From: Staphylococcus capitis subsp. capitis
Lineage (GTDB): Bacteria; Bacillota; Bacilli; Staphylococcales; Staphylococcaceae
Direction of reading: 5' to 3'
DNA length: 64,000 nucleotides
Assembly: GCF_040739495.1 (NCBI RefSeq)
Contig: NZ_CP145263.1
Coordinates: forward strand, 310,001-374,000
Shown one piece after another: positions 29,439-40,409 of the stretch. The notes under the pieces were generated by a model. The model made no database searches. It saw only the letters and a list, made by a program, of their open reading frames with translations, and was not told where the DNA came from. A program made the translations under genes and the position numbers. The first letter of the stretch is position 1; every line of letters begins with the position of its first letter.

Positions 29439-30451
29439 TTAAATAATATTAACTTTAATTTTTCGATTGTCATTGATGATATATCTTAAGTTTTCTCTAA
29501 ATTGTTTTGCTTCTGGAATATTCTGAATCGCATAGTCATGAAGCATATGACTTCCAATAAGTAAATTATGGCTAATTCCTTCAGAGTTTAAATTTACGAG
29601 ATAACTTAATTACGTCAGGATAAAGTAATTCATGTGTTCCTACTGAAAGAGTGATGTGACCGAGATTGTTAAAGTCTCCATTAATTGGAGATACTTTATA
29701 ATTGTCTAACTCATCACTTTCAGCCCATATTTTAGCAAATGTTTTAAGTCCTTCTTTACCAATCATACTATCAACTTTTTCGTAATGAGGTATTTCTGGA
29801 TTTGTAAATGTGGCATCAACCACTGGTGATATAGTGATAATATGACCTGGTTGAGGTAAATTAATTTCATTAAGATACTGCGCGTAGCTTAACGCGATAT
29901 TACCACCTGCAGAATCTCCCATAATGATAATTTGGTCGGATGAAGACACAGAATCTAAAAGATTACGATAAATTTGAGTCATTAAATCAAATGTTGCACG
30001 TTTGCCACTTTGAGGCACTTTGGGGTATATAGGTGCAATAACTTCTGCGTTGTAATCAGTAGCAAGTTGATCCATCATTTGATAATGCTCTTTGAATGGA
30101 CCTGCGACCCAAGAACCACCATGCATATATAAAATCTTTAACTGATGTGGATCATTTTGATGATTAACATAGTACGTATGTGTACCATAATATTCTCGTA
30201 TATCCACTCTATGATTAAATCTATATTTTGTAGCTTTGAAAGGTTTGCTATTTTCGATTTGAGCCATTTTAAGCATTTGATCAATCTTCTTCGGATTAAT
30301 AAAGTATTGTTTGCCACGTGAAACATGATTGAATTTTTCTTTTAAAAAAGCTCTTATAACTACGCTTTTCAATTAATTTAGTATATAAGTAAGAGCTCAC
30401 AATAGCTGCACCTGTTGTGGCACCAACAGAACATGCAATTTTTTTCCACAT
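29439..30451 (-). pseudogene. Alpha/beta hydrolase (lipase/esterase) with two frameshifts
   Basis: HSL-type carboxylesterase. The natural start is ATG 30451 with gggaggtaacgtt and a hydrophobic N-terminus (MWKKIACSVGATTGAAIVSS). The frame breaks in a run of six A at 30344-30349 (plus strand); five would join it to FLKEKFNHVSRGKQYFINPK. The body is normal: HGG oxyanion motif in LYMHGGSWVAGPF, nucleophile IIMGDSAGGNIALSYAQ, Asp/His region VGTHELLYPD. A second +1 insertion within 29587-29595 ends the body at SRKFKL; correcting it gives the usual C-terminus, beginning EGISHNLLIGSHMLHDY and ending at 29439. Two independent lesions make this a clear pseudogene unless both are sequencing errors. Confidence 0.8.
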
Positions 30452-30737
30452 AACGTTACCTCCCTTGTGTCAATGATTGTAGTATATCTTCGTGTAAATA
30501 TTAAATCATACGGTTTTCGCATAATTTGAAAATTTGTAAGATAATAGCAAAATAATTATCTAAATTTTCTGAAAACGTTATATACTATTACTCATAGTCT
30601 TGAGACGCGTGTATGAATATCATTAAATATCCCTCTAAGTTATTGCATCTAAGAATCATTTACTTGAATCATACTTTGCGAATCAAGACTTTGTCTTTAT
30701 ACATAATTATTACTCAGCACATTGGGAGGTTTAAGTC

Positions 30738-31796
30738 ATGTCAGCTATTAGAAATATCGACGGACCAAAGGATTTTATTTTTAGAGTTTTATCAGGGGTA
30801 GCAATTGGAATTGTCGCAGGACTCGTTCCAAATGCGATTTTAGGAGAGATTTTTAAATATTTAATACAATATCAGCCTATTTTTAAAACTTTACTAGGAG
30901 TCGTGCAAGCCATCCAATTTACTGTACCGGCCCTTATCGGTGCACTTATTGCTATGAAATTTAATTTAACACCATTGGCAATTGCCGTGGTTGCTAGTGC
31001 TTCTTATGTTGGAAGCGGTGCAGCTCAATTTAAAAATGGTGTATGGATCATCGCAGGTATAGGGGACCTTATTAATACGATGATTACAGCTGCAATTGCA
31101 GTATTATTCATATTATTAATTGAAGAACGTGTAGGAAGTATGGCCCTTATAATCTTTCCGACAATTGTAGGCGACCTATCAGCAACAATAGGTATTTTTA
31201 CATTACCTTATGTGAGATTAATTACTACAGGTATTGGAAATATGTTGAATAGCTTTACTGAATTACAGCCTGTTCTTATGAGTATGTTGATATCTATGGT
31301 ATTTAGCTTTATTATTATATCGCCATTATCAACCGTCGCAATTGCAATGGCAATTGGCCTATCAGGTATTGCAGCTGGTTCGGCATCAATAGGTATAGCC
31401 GCTACAGAAGTTGTCCTTCTTATTGGTACGAGCCAAGTGAATCGCTTAGGCATTCCTTTATCAATTTTCTTTGGTGGCGTAAAAATGATGATGCCTAATA
31501 TGGTCAAGTATCCTGTGATTATGGTACCAATACTTATCACAGCAGCATTATCAGGTATCGCATCAGGTATCATTGGTATTGGTGGAACAAAGGAATCAGC
31601 GGGCTTCGGATTTATAGGTATGGTAGGACCTATTAACGCTTTTAAATTTATGCATGTTGATTCAGTATGGTTAAGTCTGTTACTGATTATAGTTACGTTT
31701 TTTGTAGTGCCGTTTTTAATTGCTTGGATTTTAGATTTATTATTACGGAAAGTAATTCATCTATATCGTAATGATATATTTAAATTTATGGGATAG
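30738..31796 (+). CDS. PTS IIC-like membrane protein (PfoR-type)
   Basis: 352-residue, about 10-helix protein of the PTS_EIIC_2 family. Typical segments are FTVPALIGALIAMKFNLTPL, ASYVGSGAAQFKNG and IIGIGGTKESAGFGFIGMVG. It has no EIIA or EIIB domain and no PTS neighbours, so sugar-phosphorylating transport is doubtful; members of this family occur as orphans in staphylococci. Good ggaggt ribosome binding site 8 bases before the ATG. Confidence 0.78.
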   Translation: MSAIRNIDGPKDFIFRVLSGVAIGIVAGLVPNAILGEIFKYLIQYQPIFKTLLGVVQAIQFTVPALIGALIAMKFNLTPLAIAVVASASYVGSGAAQFKNGVWIIAGIGDLINTMITAAIAVLFILLIEERVGSMALIIFPTIVGDLSATIGIFTLPYVRLITTGIGNMLNSFTELQPVLMSMLISMVFSFIIISPLSTVAIAMAIGLSGIAAGSASIGIAATEVVLLIGTSQVNRLGIPLSIFFGGVKMMMPNMVKYPVIMVPILITAALSGIASGIIGIGGTKESAGFGFIGMVGPINAFKFMHVDSVWLSLLLIIVTFFVVPFLIAWILDLLLRKVIHLYRNDIFKFMG

Positions 31797-31800
31797 AGTA

Positions 31801-31838
31801 GAGTCTCTTCGATGTGTGATACATTGAGGAGATTTTTT
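31801..31838 (+). terminator. Terminator after the PTS IIC-like gene
   Basis: Stem gtctcttcgatgt / acattgaggagat, then TTTTTT. Confidence 0.75.
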
Positions 31839-31901
31839 CTGTGCTAAAATAAAAGTGTAAAATCGGATGTTTATTGTAATAAAAATATAGAGGGTGAAAA
31901 C

Positions 31902-33308
31902 ATGTCGCATCACATCGACACATTACAGTTGAAAGTGGAGCAGTTAAGTAGAAAGACCCATGAGTTAGGTATACCTGTCATGATCATTTTTGAAGGGATA
32001 CCCGCGTCTGGTAAGACACGTTTGTCAAATGATTTATTACTTCAATTAGACGCGAAGTATACAAACTTTATCGCTACGAAATCTCCAGAAACATACGATT
32101 TAAGATATCAATTTTTACAAAAATATTGGAATACTCTGCCACAAAAAGGTTACATCAACATTTATTTTAGAAGCTGGTATTCACATTATCTTGATTATAA
32201 GGAAAATAAAATCAAACATCATCAATATGTTAATTATGATTCATTACTTAAACAAATTAGTAATTTCGAATCAATGTTGAAGAAAGATAATTATGAAATA
32301 ATTAAGTTCTTTATAGAAATAAATGAAGAGAAACGTCAAGCTCATATTCAACAAACTAAAAGTAACCCGTTAATGAGATGGAAGGTTCAAGAATATGAGG
32401 AGGTAATATCCCAAGATGTTTATTTAAATGAAATGAGACGTATTATACACAATTGTAATGATTGGCAAGTCATTGATTATACGGTTAGAGAACAAGCAAT
32501 AACAAACATGTATCTACATATAATAGAAAGATTAGAATATGCGCTTGAAAAATACCAAAAACATGAAGAATATATAGATGGAGAATTTAATAGTCATTTC
32601 TCAACGTCGTTATTTAATATTGAAGAATCTAAAATTAAGAAAAAAGATTACCAACATCAAATAGTAGAATTACAAATCCGTATGAGAGAAATTCAATTTG
32701 CGTTGTACAAACGTAAAATCCCTTAAGTTTTAGTATTTGAAGGTATGGATGCTGCAGGTAAGGGTGGGAATATTAAACGTATCAGAGAAAAGTTAGATCC
32801 GACTGGTTATGAAGTTAATGGAATCAGTGAGCCTACAGATGTTGAAAAGAATCATCATTATTTATGGAGATTCGCTACAAAAATGCCTAAATCAGGACAC
32901 ATCGAAATTTTTGATCGCAGTTGGTATGGAAGAATATTGGTGGAACGAGTCGAAGGATTTGCAGAGCATCATGAATGGAAACGCGCATATGATGAAATTA
33001 ATCAGTTTGAGAGAATGTGGACGGATGAAGGTACCATAATTATCAAATTCTTTTTATGCTTAGATAAAGAAGAACAATTGCAACGTTTTAAAGATAGAGA
33101 ACAAAATCCAAATAAGCAATGGAAAATTACAGACGAAGATTGGCGTAATAGAGAAAAATGGGATATGTATTTAGAAGCCAGTCAAGATATGATTAAGTAT
33201 ACGAATACGAAGTTAGCGCCATGGCATGTGATAAAAGCAGATCATAAAAAAACAAGTCGTCTCGAAGTTCTCAAAACGATTATTAAAAGATGCGAAGACG
33301 TTTTATAG
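31902..33308 (+). pseudogene. Two-domain polyphosphate kinase 2 (polyP:AMP phosphotransferase), split by a stop
   Basis: PPK2 superfamily, fused two-domain type (about 468 codons). Domain 1 (residues 1-240) has a degenerate Walker A (EGIPASGKTRLS); domain 2 has the active set: Walker A VFEGMDAAGKGGNIKR and lid/Walker B FDRSWYGRILVERVEG. Between them TAA at 32724-32726 interrupts KRKIP-stop-VLVFEG in one continuous frame; TTA to TAA is the simplest cause. The stop lies between domains, so two polypeptides are conceivable, but the second half has no ribosome binding site before its first ATG (32745), and that ATG falls within the Walker A loop. Intact family members phosphorylate AMP or ADP from polyphosphate. 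Confidence 0.82.
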
Positions 33309-33330
33309 ATAAGAAAAAGTTGTATCAGAG

Positions 33331-33371
33331 GATGAATTTCAAGAATATTTCTTTGAAATTCATCTTTTTTA
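33331..33371 (+). terminator. Terminator after the PPK2 gene
   Basis: Stem gatgaatttcaa / ttgaaattcatc followed by TTTTTT. Confidence 0.85.
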
Positions 33372-33595
33372 CTTTTTTGTTGGGTCAAATTAGATTATAG
33401 AATTATTATGGTAGTGTAACAAAAATGAAATCTGTAATATTACAGACTATTTGAAAGTTGGGTCAAACCAACCTAAAAACTAATGTAAAACCACAAATAC
33501 CAATGTAATTTTAAACAATTTTTAAGAAATTATATGTTACAAAGAGAAATGTTTTTGTTTCAAGATTACAAAATTAAACTCCTATTGTAATTTTT

Positions 33596-33612
33596 TGTAA
33601 GGAACGTGTAAT
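33596..33612 (+). promoter_or_regulatory. WalR-like direct repeat upstream of sceD
   Basis: TGTAAG-N5-TGTAAT resembles the WalR box (TGTWAH-N5-TGTWAH) apart from one base. It sits about 140 bases upstream of sceD, a known WalKR target in S. aureus. The rest of the 33372-33752 leader is AT-rich, with a small palindrome GGTAT-N5-ATACC (33632-33646), and shows no gene. Confidence 0.45.
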
Positions 33613-33752
33613 ATACAAACGAGATTTTTGTGGTATAGTGAATACCGTCAAAAGTTAACAAAAAACATTTTCAATGTAGCACAACGAAATCAAACACTTA
33701 GAATATAATTTACAAATTTTAATTTTAAAACATATTTGGAGGATTTTATATT

Positions 33753-34454
33753 ATGAAAAAGACAGTTATCGCTTCATCATTAGCAGTATCTTTAGGAATT
33801 GCAGGTTATGCATTAACAGGTAACGAAGCTCACGCTTCTGAAACTACTAACGTAGATCAAGCTCACTTAGCTGATTTAGCTCAACACAACCCAGAACAAT
33901 TAAACTCTAAACCAGTTCAAGCTGGTGCTTACGATATCCACTTCGTAAACAATGGTTTCCAATACAACTTCACTTCTAATGGTACTAACTGGTCATGGAA
34001 CTATGCTCAAGTTGGTTCAACTACTCAAGCATCAGCTGATTACACTAAATCATACAGCCAAGAAAGTTCAAACCAATCAGTAAGTTCAAACCAACAATCA
34101 AGCAATACAAGTGTTAAAGCTGTTTCAGCTCCAACTACTTCAACACATAATTACAGCACTTCAACAACTTCATACTCAGCACCATCAAGCTCAGCTTCAA
34201 CTGGTGGTTCTACTAAAGCTCAATTCTTAGCTGCTGGTGGTACTGAAGAATTATGGAACGCTATTGTAATGCCTGAATCAGGTGGTAACGTTAACGCTTC
34301 TAACGGTCAATACCATGGTTTAGGTCAAACTAACCAATCTTGGGGTTACGGTTCAGTATCTAACCAAACTAAAGGTATGATTAGCTACGCTAACAGTCGT
34401 TACGGTTCAATCAGTAACGCAATTTCTTTCCGTCAAGCTAACGGTTGGTGGTAA
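33753..34454 (+). CDS. sceD: Secreted lytic transglycosylase SceD
   Basis: 233-residue secreted protein. Signal peptide [20 protein letters not shown], cleaved after the following ...EAHA (near residue 28). Then the N-terminal segment [20 protein letters not shown] common to SceD/IsaA, a Ser/Thr/Gln-rich linker (about residues 85-150), and the C-terminal transglycosylase domain with the catalytic glutamate in [11 protein letters not shown] and [16 protein letters not shown]. It cleaves peptidoglycan glycan strands during growth and division. Strong ribosome binding site (tttggagga) and codon usage of a highly expressed gene. Confidence 0.92.
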   Translation: MKKTVIASSLAVSLGIAGYALTGNEAHASETTNVDQAHLADLAQHNPEQLNSKPVQAGAYDIHFVNNGFQYNFTSNGTNWSWNYAQVGSTTQASADYTKSYSQESSNQSVSSNQQSSNTSVKAVSAPTTSTHNYSTSTTSYSAPSSSASTGGSTKAQFLAAGGTEELWNAIVMPESGGNVNASNGQYHGLGQTNQSWGYGSVSNQTKGMISYANSRYGSISNAISFRQANGWW

Positions 34455-34497
34455 GATATAGTTTATAACTGGAAAGACAATTCGAGTTATAATCTTT

Positions 34498-34527
34498 GAG
34501 GATGACAATATGTCATCCTCTTTTTTT
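34498..34527 (+). terminator. Terminator after sceD
   Basis: Perfect 10-bp stem gaggatgaca / tgtcatcctc followed by seven T. Confidence 0.93.
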
Positions 34528-34566
34528 ATGCAATTTTTTAGTAGTGTAGAATAACATGGCATTTGC

Positions 34567-34592
34567 GTTTCGCATCTGATATGAGAGGGAAT
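34567..34592 (+). promoter_or_regulatory. SigB-type promoter of the crt operon
   Basis: GTTTCG, 14-base spacer, GGGAAT: a good match to the staphylococcal SigB consensus (GTTT-N14..17-GGGTAT), 52 bases before crtO. In S. aureus the crtOPQMN operon is transcribed from a SigB promoter at this place. Confidence 0.75.
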
Positions 34593-34644
34593 ATAATCGA
34601 ATAACTATTTAAGGTTTTATTTGTAAATAGAAAGCTGTGAAAGT

Positions 34645-35130
34645 ATGAAAGCTATTAAATCTATAACTCGCCTTATTATTTTGCACAGTTTATTTTGGTT
34701 TGTCGTTCAAATGTCTATTGCACATTTAGGTACACGTATCCCTAAATCATTTTTTGAAAAGTATTCATATTTATTTCGATCTTTTCAATGGGAAGAAAAT
34801 GGTGAACTTTGGGATCATACTTTAAAGGTAAGTAAGTGGAAAAGATTGATACCTGAAGGTGCTCAAATTAATAAGGATATCTATGATAAAAGCAAGTTAT
34901 CATTAAATATTGAAGAGACGCGTCGCTTATTATTGGAAATGAGACGTGCAGAATTGATACATTGGATTTCCATTTTACCTGTGTGGCTATTTGTAAAAGC
35001 TCCACGGTACATCAAAATGATTAACATTGCGTACGTACTGTTTAGCCATCTTCCAGTGATTGTAGCACAACGATATAATCGTCCAAGAATCGAACGTTTA
35101 ATACGTATAATTGAAAAGCGAGGTAAGTAA
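34645..35130 (+). CDS. crtO: Glycosyl-4,4'-diaponeurosporenoate acyltransferase
   Basis: 161-residue membrane acyltransferase that attaches the fatty acid in the last step of staphyloxanthin synthesis. The conserved [13 protein letters not shown] (residues 29-41) and [18 protein letters not shown] (near residue 100) are present, with membrane segments at both ends. Length matches the family (about 165). First gene of crtOPQMN. Because crtN is broken, its substrate is probably never made. Confidence 0.88.
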   Translation: MKAIKSITRLIILHSLFWFVVQMSIAHLGTRIPKSFFEKYSYLFRSFQWEENGELWDHTLKVSKWKRLIPEGAQINKDIYDKSKLSLNIEETRRLLLEMRRAELIHWISILPVWLFVKAPRYIKMINIAYVLFSHLPVIVAQRYNRPRIERLIRIIEKRGK

Positions 35131-36622
35131 TATAACTCAATCCATCTTAGTTATTGGTGGTGGTTTAGGAGGGATATCCGCTGCTATTCGAATGGCTCAA
35201 AGTGGTTATAAAGTAACATTATTTGAGCAAAATAATCATATTGGGGGAAAGGTGAATCGTCTAGAAGAACAGGGTTTTGGCTTTGACTTAGGTCCATCTA
35301 TTTTAACCATGCCATACATATTCGAGCGTCTTTTTAACTATAGCGGGAAAAATATGGCTGATTATATCGAAATTGAAAGATTGCCGTTACAATGGCGGAG
35401 TTTCTTTCCTGATGGTGAAATCATTGATCTATATGAAAATACTGAAGCAACTTTACTTAATAATTTGCAGTTAGGTCAAGAAGATAAGAAGGAACTCGAC
35501 AATTATTTAAAATATACTAAGCGTATACATCGTTTTACTGAAAAGGGATATTTCAATTTTGGCTTAGATACGTTACGTGAAATTATAAAATATCATGGAA
35601 CTTTTAAAGCATTGCGAGGTTTTGATTACTTTTCAACAATGCAACAAGCAATTCACCGTTATATTTCGAATCCAAAATTAAGAGATATGCTAGGTTACTT
35701 TATTAAGTATGTAGGTTCTTCTTCCTATGATGCACCTGCAGTTCTCTCAATGTTATTTCATATGCAACAAGAACAAGGATTATGGTATGTCAAAGGTGGA
35801 ATTCATAAATTAGCACTGGCGCTAAAACAATTGGCTATTGAAGAAGGCGTGGACATACAAATGGGTGTTGCTGTTGAAAATATTAAAACGTATCATCAAC
35901 GCGTTACGAGCGTACGTTTAAGTAGTGGGAAGTATGTTGAAGCGAATTATATAATTTCGAATATGGAGGTCATCCCTACCTATAGAGAGTTGTTGCATTT
36001 TAATCAACAAAAAATTGACCAACTCGAAAGCACATATGAACCTGCAAGCTCAGGTTATGTATTACATTTAGGGGTAGACAAATCCTATTCTCAACTTGCT
36101 CATCATAATTTCTTTTTCTCAAAGGACTCTAAGAAGAACTATGATGAAATATTCCATCAAAAGGTATTACCTCAAGATCCGACAATCTATTTAGTGAATG
36201 TTAATAAAACGGATGAACAACAAGCGTCACAAGGATATGAAAATATTAAAGTCTTACCACATATACCCTATATTCAAGATAAACCATTTAAAAAAGAAGA
36301 ATATGCAGCGTTTAAAGAACGTGTGCTAACGAAATTAGAACGAATGGGACTGACTGATTTGAGAGCGCATATTATATTTGAAGATATTTGGACGCCTGAG
36401 GATATCCGACATAATTATCGTTCAAATAGAGGAGCTATATATGGTATAGTCGCAGATAAGAAGAAAAATAAAGGGTTTAAATTTCCTAAGCAAAGTGAGT
36501 ACTTTGACAATCTCTTCTTTGTGGGAGGCTCTGTAAATCCAGGTGGAGGTATGCCAATGGTAACGTTAAGTGGCATGCAAGTTGCAGACAAAATTAATGC
36601 TATTGAAGCGGGAAGGAGTTAG
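35111..36622 (+). CDS. crtP: 4,4'-diaponeurosporene oxygenase, start codon altered
   Basis: FAD-dependent carotenoid oxygenase of the crtI family, which oxidises the terminal methyl group of diaponeurosporene. N-terminal dinucleotide motif [20 protein letters not shown] and C-terminal [20 protein letters not shown] are intact and the frame is open throughout. The expected start, behind gaggtaag, is ATA at 35132-35134 (ATA ACT CAA TCC), where the S. aureus protein begins Met-Thr-Lys-His. The only standard start in frame is TTG 35111, 20 bases inside crtO and without a ribosome binding site. Translation is therefore probably weak or absent. Confidence 0.82.
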   Translation: MKSEVSNITQSILVIGGGLGGISAAIRMAQSGYKVTLFEQNNHIGGKVNRLEEQGFGFDLGPSILTMPYIFERLFNYSGKNMADYIEIERLPLQWRSFFPDGEIIDLYENTEATLLNNLQLGQEDKKELDNYLKYTKRIHRFTEKGYFNFGLDTLREIIKYHGTFKALRGFDYFSTMQQAIHRYISNPKLRDMLGYFIKYVGSSSYDAPAVLSMLFHMQQEQGLWYVKGGIHKLALALKQLAIEEGVDIQMGVAVENIKTYHQRVTSVRLSSGKYVEANYIISNMEVIPTYRELLHFNQQKIDQLESTYEPASSGYVLHLGVDKSYSQLAHHNFFFSKDSKKNYDEIFHQKVLPQDPTIYLVNVNKTDEQQASQGYENIKVLPHIPYIQDKPFKKEEYAAFKERVLTKLERMGLTDLRAHIIFEDIWTPEDIRHNYRSNRGAIYGIVADKKKNKGFKFPKQSEYFDNLFFVGGSVNPGGGMPMVTLSGMQVADKINAIEAGRS

Positions 36623-36628
36623 AAAGAA

Positions 36629-37741
36629 TTGAAACTTATACAACTCCTTTTATCATTAGCATCTGTTATTTCATTAATTTGTGGAAAATTTATATATAAT
36701 AGAAGACATACATTATCTCGCTCGAAACATAGTACTATTCATAGCAATGAATTAACAGTTATTATACCAGCTAGAGATGAAGCTCAAAGGTTACCAAACT
36801 TGTTAAGATCTTTGACTAAGCAACGTGGCATCTATGAAATTATAGTTATGGACGATGCGTCTCAAGATGGGACGAGTGAGGTTGCCAAAGCTTATGGAGC
36901 AACTGTTTATGAAACTAAAGAAGATAGCCAATGGTATGATAAATCTCATGCGTGCTATCAAGGAGCCCAACATGTTCAAACGCCATTAATGATGTTTGTT
37001 GATGCAGATGTCATCTTTAATAGTCATGCTATTGAGGCGATATTAAATTCATTTGCTCAGCAAGGGAATCAAGGACTATTAAGTATTCAACCTTACCATG
37101 AGACTTTTAAATTTTATGAGAGTCTTTCGGCTATCTTTAATTTAATGACGATTGTCGGAATGAATCGATTTTCAAGTTTAGCGAGTAAATCTAATGATTA
37201 TACGGCTTTTGGGCCTGTCACAATAATGAATAAAGAGGATTACTTTAAAACAGGTGGTCATAAAAATGCACGCAACACTATTATAGAAGGCTTTGCATTA
37301 GGAGAGGCATTTAGTCAATCTAACTTGCCAATTACGGTATACGAAGGTAGTGAATATGTTAAGTTTCGCATGTATGAAGAAGGACTTCGCTCACTTATAC
37401 AAGGATGGACAAAGCATTTTTCAGTAGGAGCCAATCAAACTGAACCTCAAGTAATGTTGGCGATTATTATGTGGTTAATGGGCTCACTCACATCAACAAT
37501 GGCTTTACTACTTGGATGGATTGCTAAACCGATATCGCTAATATTTTCCGGAATTGTTTATATTTTATATACATGGGAATTTGTAAGTTTACATAGAAGA
37601 GTGGGTGCTTTTTCAATAATATTGCTCATTCTTCATCCAATTTTGTTTGTGTTCTTTATTATTATCTTCATAAACTCATGGCGACACGCTCATTTTTCAA
37701 AAAAGGTAAAATGGAAGGGTCGTACATTTGATATAAGTTGA
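36629..37741 (+). CDS. crtQ: 4,4'-diaponeurosporenoate glycosyltransferase
   Basis: 370-residue family 2 glycosyltransferase with an N-terminal and three C-terminal membrane helices. GT-A motifs: [31 protein letters not shown] and [10 protein letters not shown] (DxD). It glucosylates diaponeurosporenoate at the membrane. It starts with TTG 36629, 10 bases after ggaaggag. Frame intact. Confidence 0.88.
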   Translation: MKLIQLLLSLASVISLICGKFIYNRRHTLSRSKHSTIHSNELTVIIPARDEAQRLPNLLRSLTKQRGIYEIIVMDDASQDGTSEVAKAYGATVYETKEDSQWYDKSHACYQGAQHVQTPLMMFVDADVIFNSHAIEAILNSFAQQGNQGLLSIQPYHETFKFYESLSAIFNLMTIVGMNRFSSLASKSNDYTAFGPVTIMNKEDYFKTGGHKNARNTIIEGFALGEAFSQSNLPITVYEGSEYVKFRMYEEGLRSLIQGWTKHFSVGANQTEPQVMLAIIMWLMGSLTSTMALLLGWIAKPISLIFSGIVYILYTWEFVSLHRRVGAFSIILLILHPILFVFFIIIFINSWRHAHFSKKVKWKGRTFDIS

Positions 37742-37778
37742 ATTTTATACTAGGCCATTAAATTATAGGAGGAATTCC

Positions 37779-38642
37779 ATGACATCGAATGAAAAAAACT
37801 TTAAATACTGCCATCAAATTATGAAAGAACATTCTAAAAGTTTTTCTTATGCTTTTGATTATTTACCTGAAAATGAACGCAAAGCAGTATGGGCGATTTA
37901 TGCAGTATGTCGAATTATAGATGACAGTATTGACGTACATGAAAATCCTCAAATACTTAAAAATATACACGACGATATTATAACTATCGAGAAAAATCAT
38001 GACGTTGAAAACTACGAATTTAAAAGCAATCAAATGATTATGGAAGCTTTGTATACAGTTTCCCAAAATTTCACAATTGAATATCAATCTTTTTATAATC
38101 TCATTCAAACTGTATATGAAGATCAGGATTTTGAGATGTTTGAAACTGATGATGAATTATTAAACTATTGCTATGGCGTAGCAGGTACAGTGGGAGAAGT
38201 ATTAACTCCTGTACTAGCAGAGCAACCTAACGAAGAAACGTATCGAATCGCGCGTAAACTAGGAGAAGCACTCCAAATAACCAATATTTTAAGAGACGTA
38301 GGTGAAGATTTTGAGAATGACAGAATTTACTTTAGTAAGTCGAGTTTGTCTCGATTTGATGTCTCTATTGAAAATGATTTTAACAATGGAGTGTCACAGC
38401 AATATATTGATTTATGGGAGCATCATGCGAAACTAGCTCAAGAAGACTATGATATTGCACTATCAAATCTTGGTGTTTTCAATAAAGAAGCGCAACCAAT
38501 TATTGAATTAGCTTCAATTATTTACCGTGGCATATTAGATGAAGTGAGAAAAGCTTCCTATACATTACATCGTCGTGTCTACGTTTCTAAATTAGATAAG
38601 GTAAAAATGTATAAAACAATAAAAAAGAAATATCATTTATAG
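37779..38642 (+). CDS. crtM: Dehydrosqualene synthase
   Basis: 287-residue head-to-head prenyl synthase making dehydrosqualene (4,4'-diapophytoene) from two farnesyl diphosphates, the first committed pigment step. The two aspartate-rich motifs are intact: [13 protein letters not shown] near residue 48 and [17 protein letters not shown] near residue 172, plus [17 protein letters not shown] at the N-terminus. Strong aggagga ribosome binding site. Looks functional, so colourless dehydrosqualene could still be formed. Confidence 0.92.
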   Translation: MTSNEKNFKYCHQIMKEHSKSFSYAFDYLPENERKAVWAIYAVCRIIDDSIDVHENPQILKNIHDDIITIEKNHDVENYEFKSNQMIMEALYTVSQNFTIEYQSFYNLIQTVYEDQDFEMFETDDELLNYCYGVAGTVGEVLTPVLAEQPNEETYRIARKLGEALQITNILRDVGEDFENDRIYFSKSSLSRFDVSIENDFNNGVSQQYIDLWEHHAKLAQEDYDIALSNLGVFNKEAQPIIELASIIYRGILDEVRKASYTLHRRVYVSKLDKVKMYKTIKKKYHL

Positions 38643-38654
38643 GTGGAATGTAGT

Positions 38655-40159
38655 ATGAATATTGCTGTAATAGGAGCAGGCGTCACTGGATTAGCAGCGG
38701 CAGCAAGACTTGCTTCGCAAGGTAATAATGTAACAATTTTTGAAAAAAATGGGTATCCAGGTGGTCGAATGAGTCAATTCACAAAAGATGGCTTTACCTT
38801 TGACAAAGGTCCTTCTATCGTGATGATCCCGAGGTATACAAGGCAGTATTTGAAGAAAGCGGTAAGAAATTTGAAGACTACGTAGATATGGAACAATTGC
38901 GCTATATTTATGATGTTTACTTTGAGAAAAATGACAAAGTAAGAGTACCTACTGATTTAGCCGAACTTCAAGAAACGCTTGAAAGTATTGAACCAGGTAC
39001 GACACATGGGTTTATGTCATTTTTAACTGATGTTTACAAGCGATATGAAATTGCGCGCTATCATTTTTTAGAGAAAACATATAGAAAGGTTACGGATTTC
39101 TATAATGTAGATTCGCTTATTAAAGGTTTGAAATTAAAAACATTAAACAATGCTGATAATTTAATAGAAAATTATATTGATAATGAACGAATACAAAAAT
39201 TATTAGCATTTCAAATGTTATATATAGGAATTGATCCAAAACGCGGCCCCTCTTTATACTCAATTATTCCTATGGTAGAAATGATGTTTGGTGTTCACTT
39301 TATTAAGGGGGGCATGTATGGATTAACACGTGGACTTGTTAAATTAAATAAAGATTTAGATGTGAATATTCAATTAAATTCTAATATAGAAGAAATCATC
39401 ATCGACCCTAAATATAAGCGTGCTGATGGCGTAAGGGTTAATGGTCTTGTGCAACGATTCGATAAAGTATTATGTACAGCAGATTTTCCTTATGCAGCGG
39501 AAAAATTGATGCCTTCACATTCACCCGTAAAAAAATATAAACCTAGTAAAATTGAAAAATTAGATTATTCTTGTTCTGCATTTTTAATGTATGTTGGTAT
39601 TGATAAAGATGTGACTAGCGAGATGTTGCTACATAATGTCATTTTTTCCCAACAATTCCGACAAAACATAGGTGAAATATTTAACGGTTCATTATCTGAA
39701 GATCCATCTATTTACGTTTATGTGCCTGCAGTTGGAGATCGGAGTATGGCACCTGAAGGTCAAACCGGTATCTATGTTTTAATGCCTACGCCAGAATTAA
39801 AAACAGGTCATATTGATTGGAAAGATGAAAATGTGATTAAGAAAGTTAAAGATATTATCTATCGTCAATTAGAGACAATTGACGTATTAGAGGATGTAAA
39901 ATCAAATGTTATATCTGAAACTGTTTATACACCAATCGATTTTGAAAATGATTATAATGCGAAGTTTGGTACAGCATTTGGTTTAATGCCGACATTAGCC
40001 CAAAGTAACTAATACAGACCTCCAAATGTTTTGAGAGATTACAAAGATTTATATTTTGCTGGAGCGAGTACACATCCTGGTGCCGGAGTACCTATTGTAT
40101 TAACTAGCGCTAAAATTACTGTAAATGAAATGTTGAAAGATATAGACAATAATATTTAG
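38655..40159 (+). pseudogene. crtN: Dehydrosqualene desaturase, frameshift plus nonsense codon
   Basis: crtI-type desaturase that normally turns dehydrosqualene into the yellow diaponeurosporene. The start at ATG 38655 (MNIAVIGAGVTGLAAAARLA) and the FAD-binding domain are normal until IVMIP. There one base is missing at about 38829-38831, and the protein resumes in the next frame as EVYKAVFEESGKKFEDYVDM. A second lesion is TAA at 40010-40012 (LAQSN-stop-YRPPN), where the family has Tyr; beyond it the conserved FAGASTHPGAGVPIVLTSAK runs to the natural stop at 40159. Two independent defects: the pigment pathway should be blocked after CrtM. Confidence 0.88.
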
Positions 40160-40190
40160 TGAAAATTAGGAGTCATTCAATTTGAAAAAG

Positions 40191-40237
40191 AGTCCATAAA
40201 TGTTTGAAAATAAATCATTCGTTTATGGATTTTTTAT
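40191..40237 (+). terminator. Terminator after the crt operon
   Basis: Stem agtccataaatg / cgtttatggattt with a 16-base loop and TTTTTT. The remainder of the 250-base gap to the next gene is AT-rich with no supported feature. Confidence 0.72.
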
Positions 40238-40409
40238 ATATTTAGTGGGAATTTTTTTGCTGATTCATAATAATTACCGTTATTCTAGAATTAGGGAAAG
40301 GGAGATAATTAACTTCACTTATCTGAAGATTGTTAATATTGACATAATTAATCTTGTTGATAAAATTGATAATAATAAGAGGATTGAGATTTAATAAAGG
40401 GGGCTTATA

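Noticed and set aside
30613..30801. 62-codon open frame upstream of the PTS-IIC-like gene
   Set aside because: Overlaps the true start of that gene in another frame and lacks a start signal.
40200..40394. 64-codon open frame after crtN
   Set aside because: Overlaps the crt terminator hairpin, has no ribosome binding site and resembles translated AT-rich spacer.
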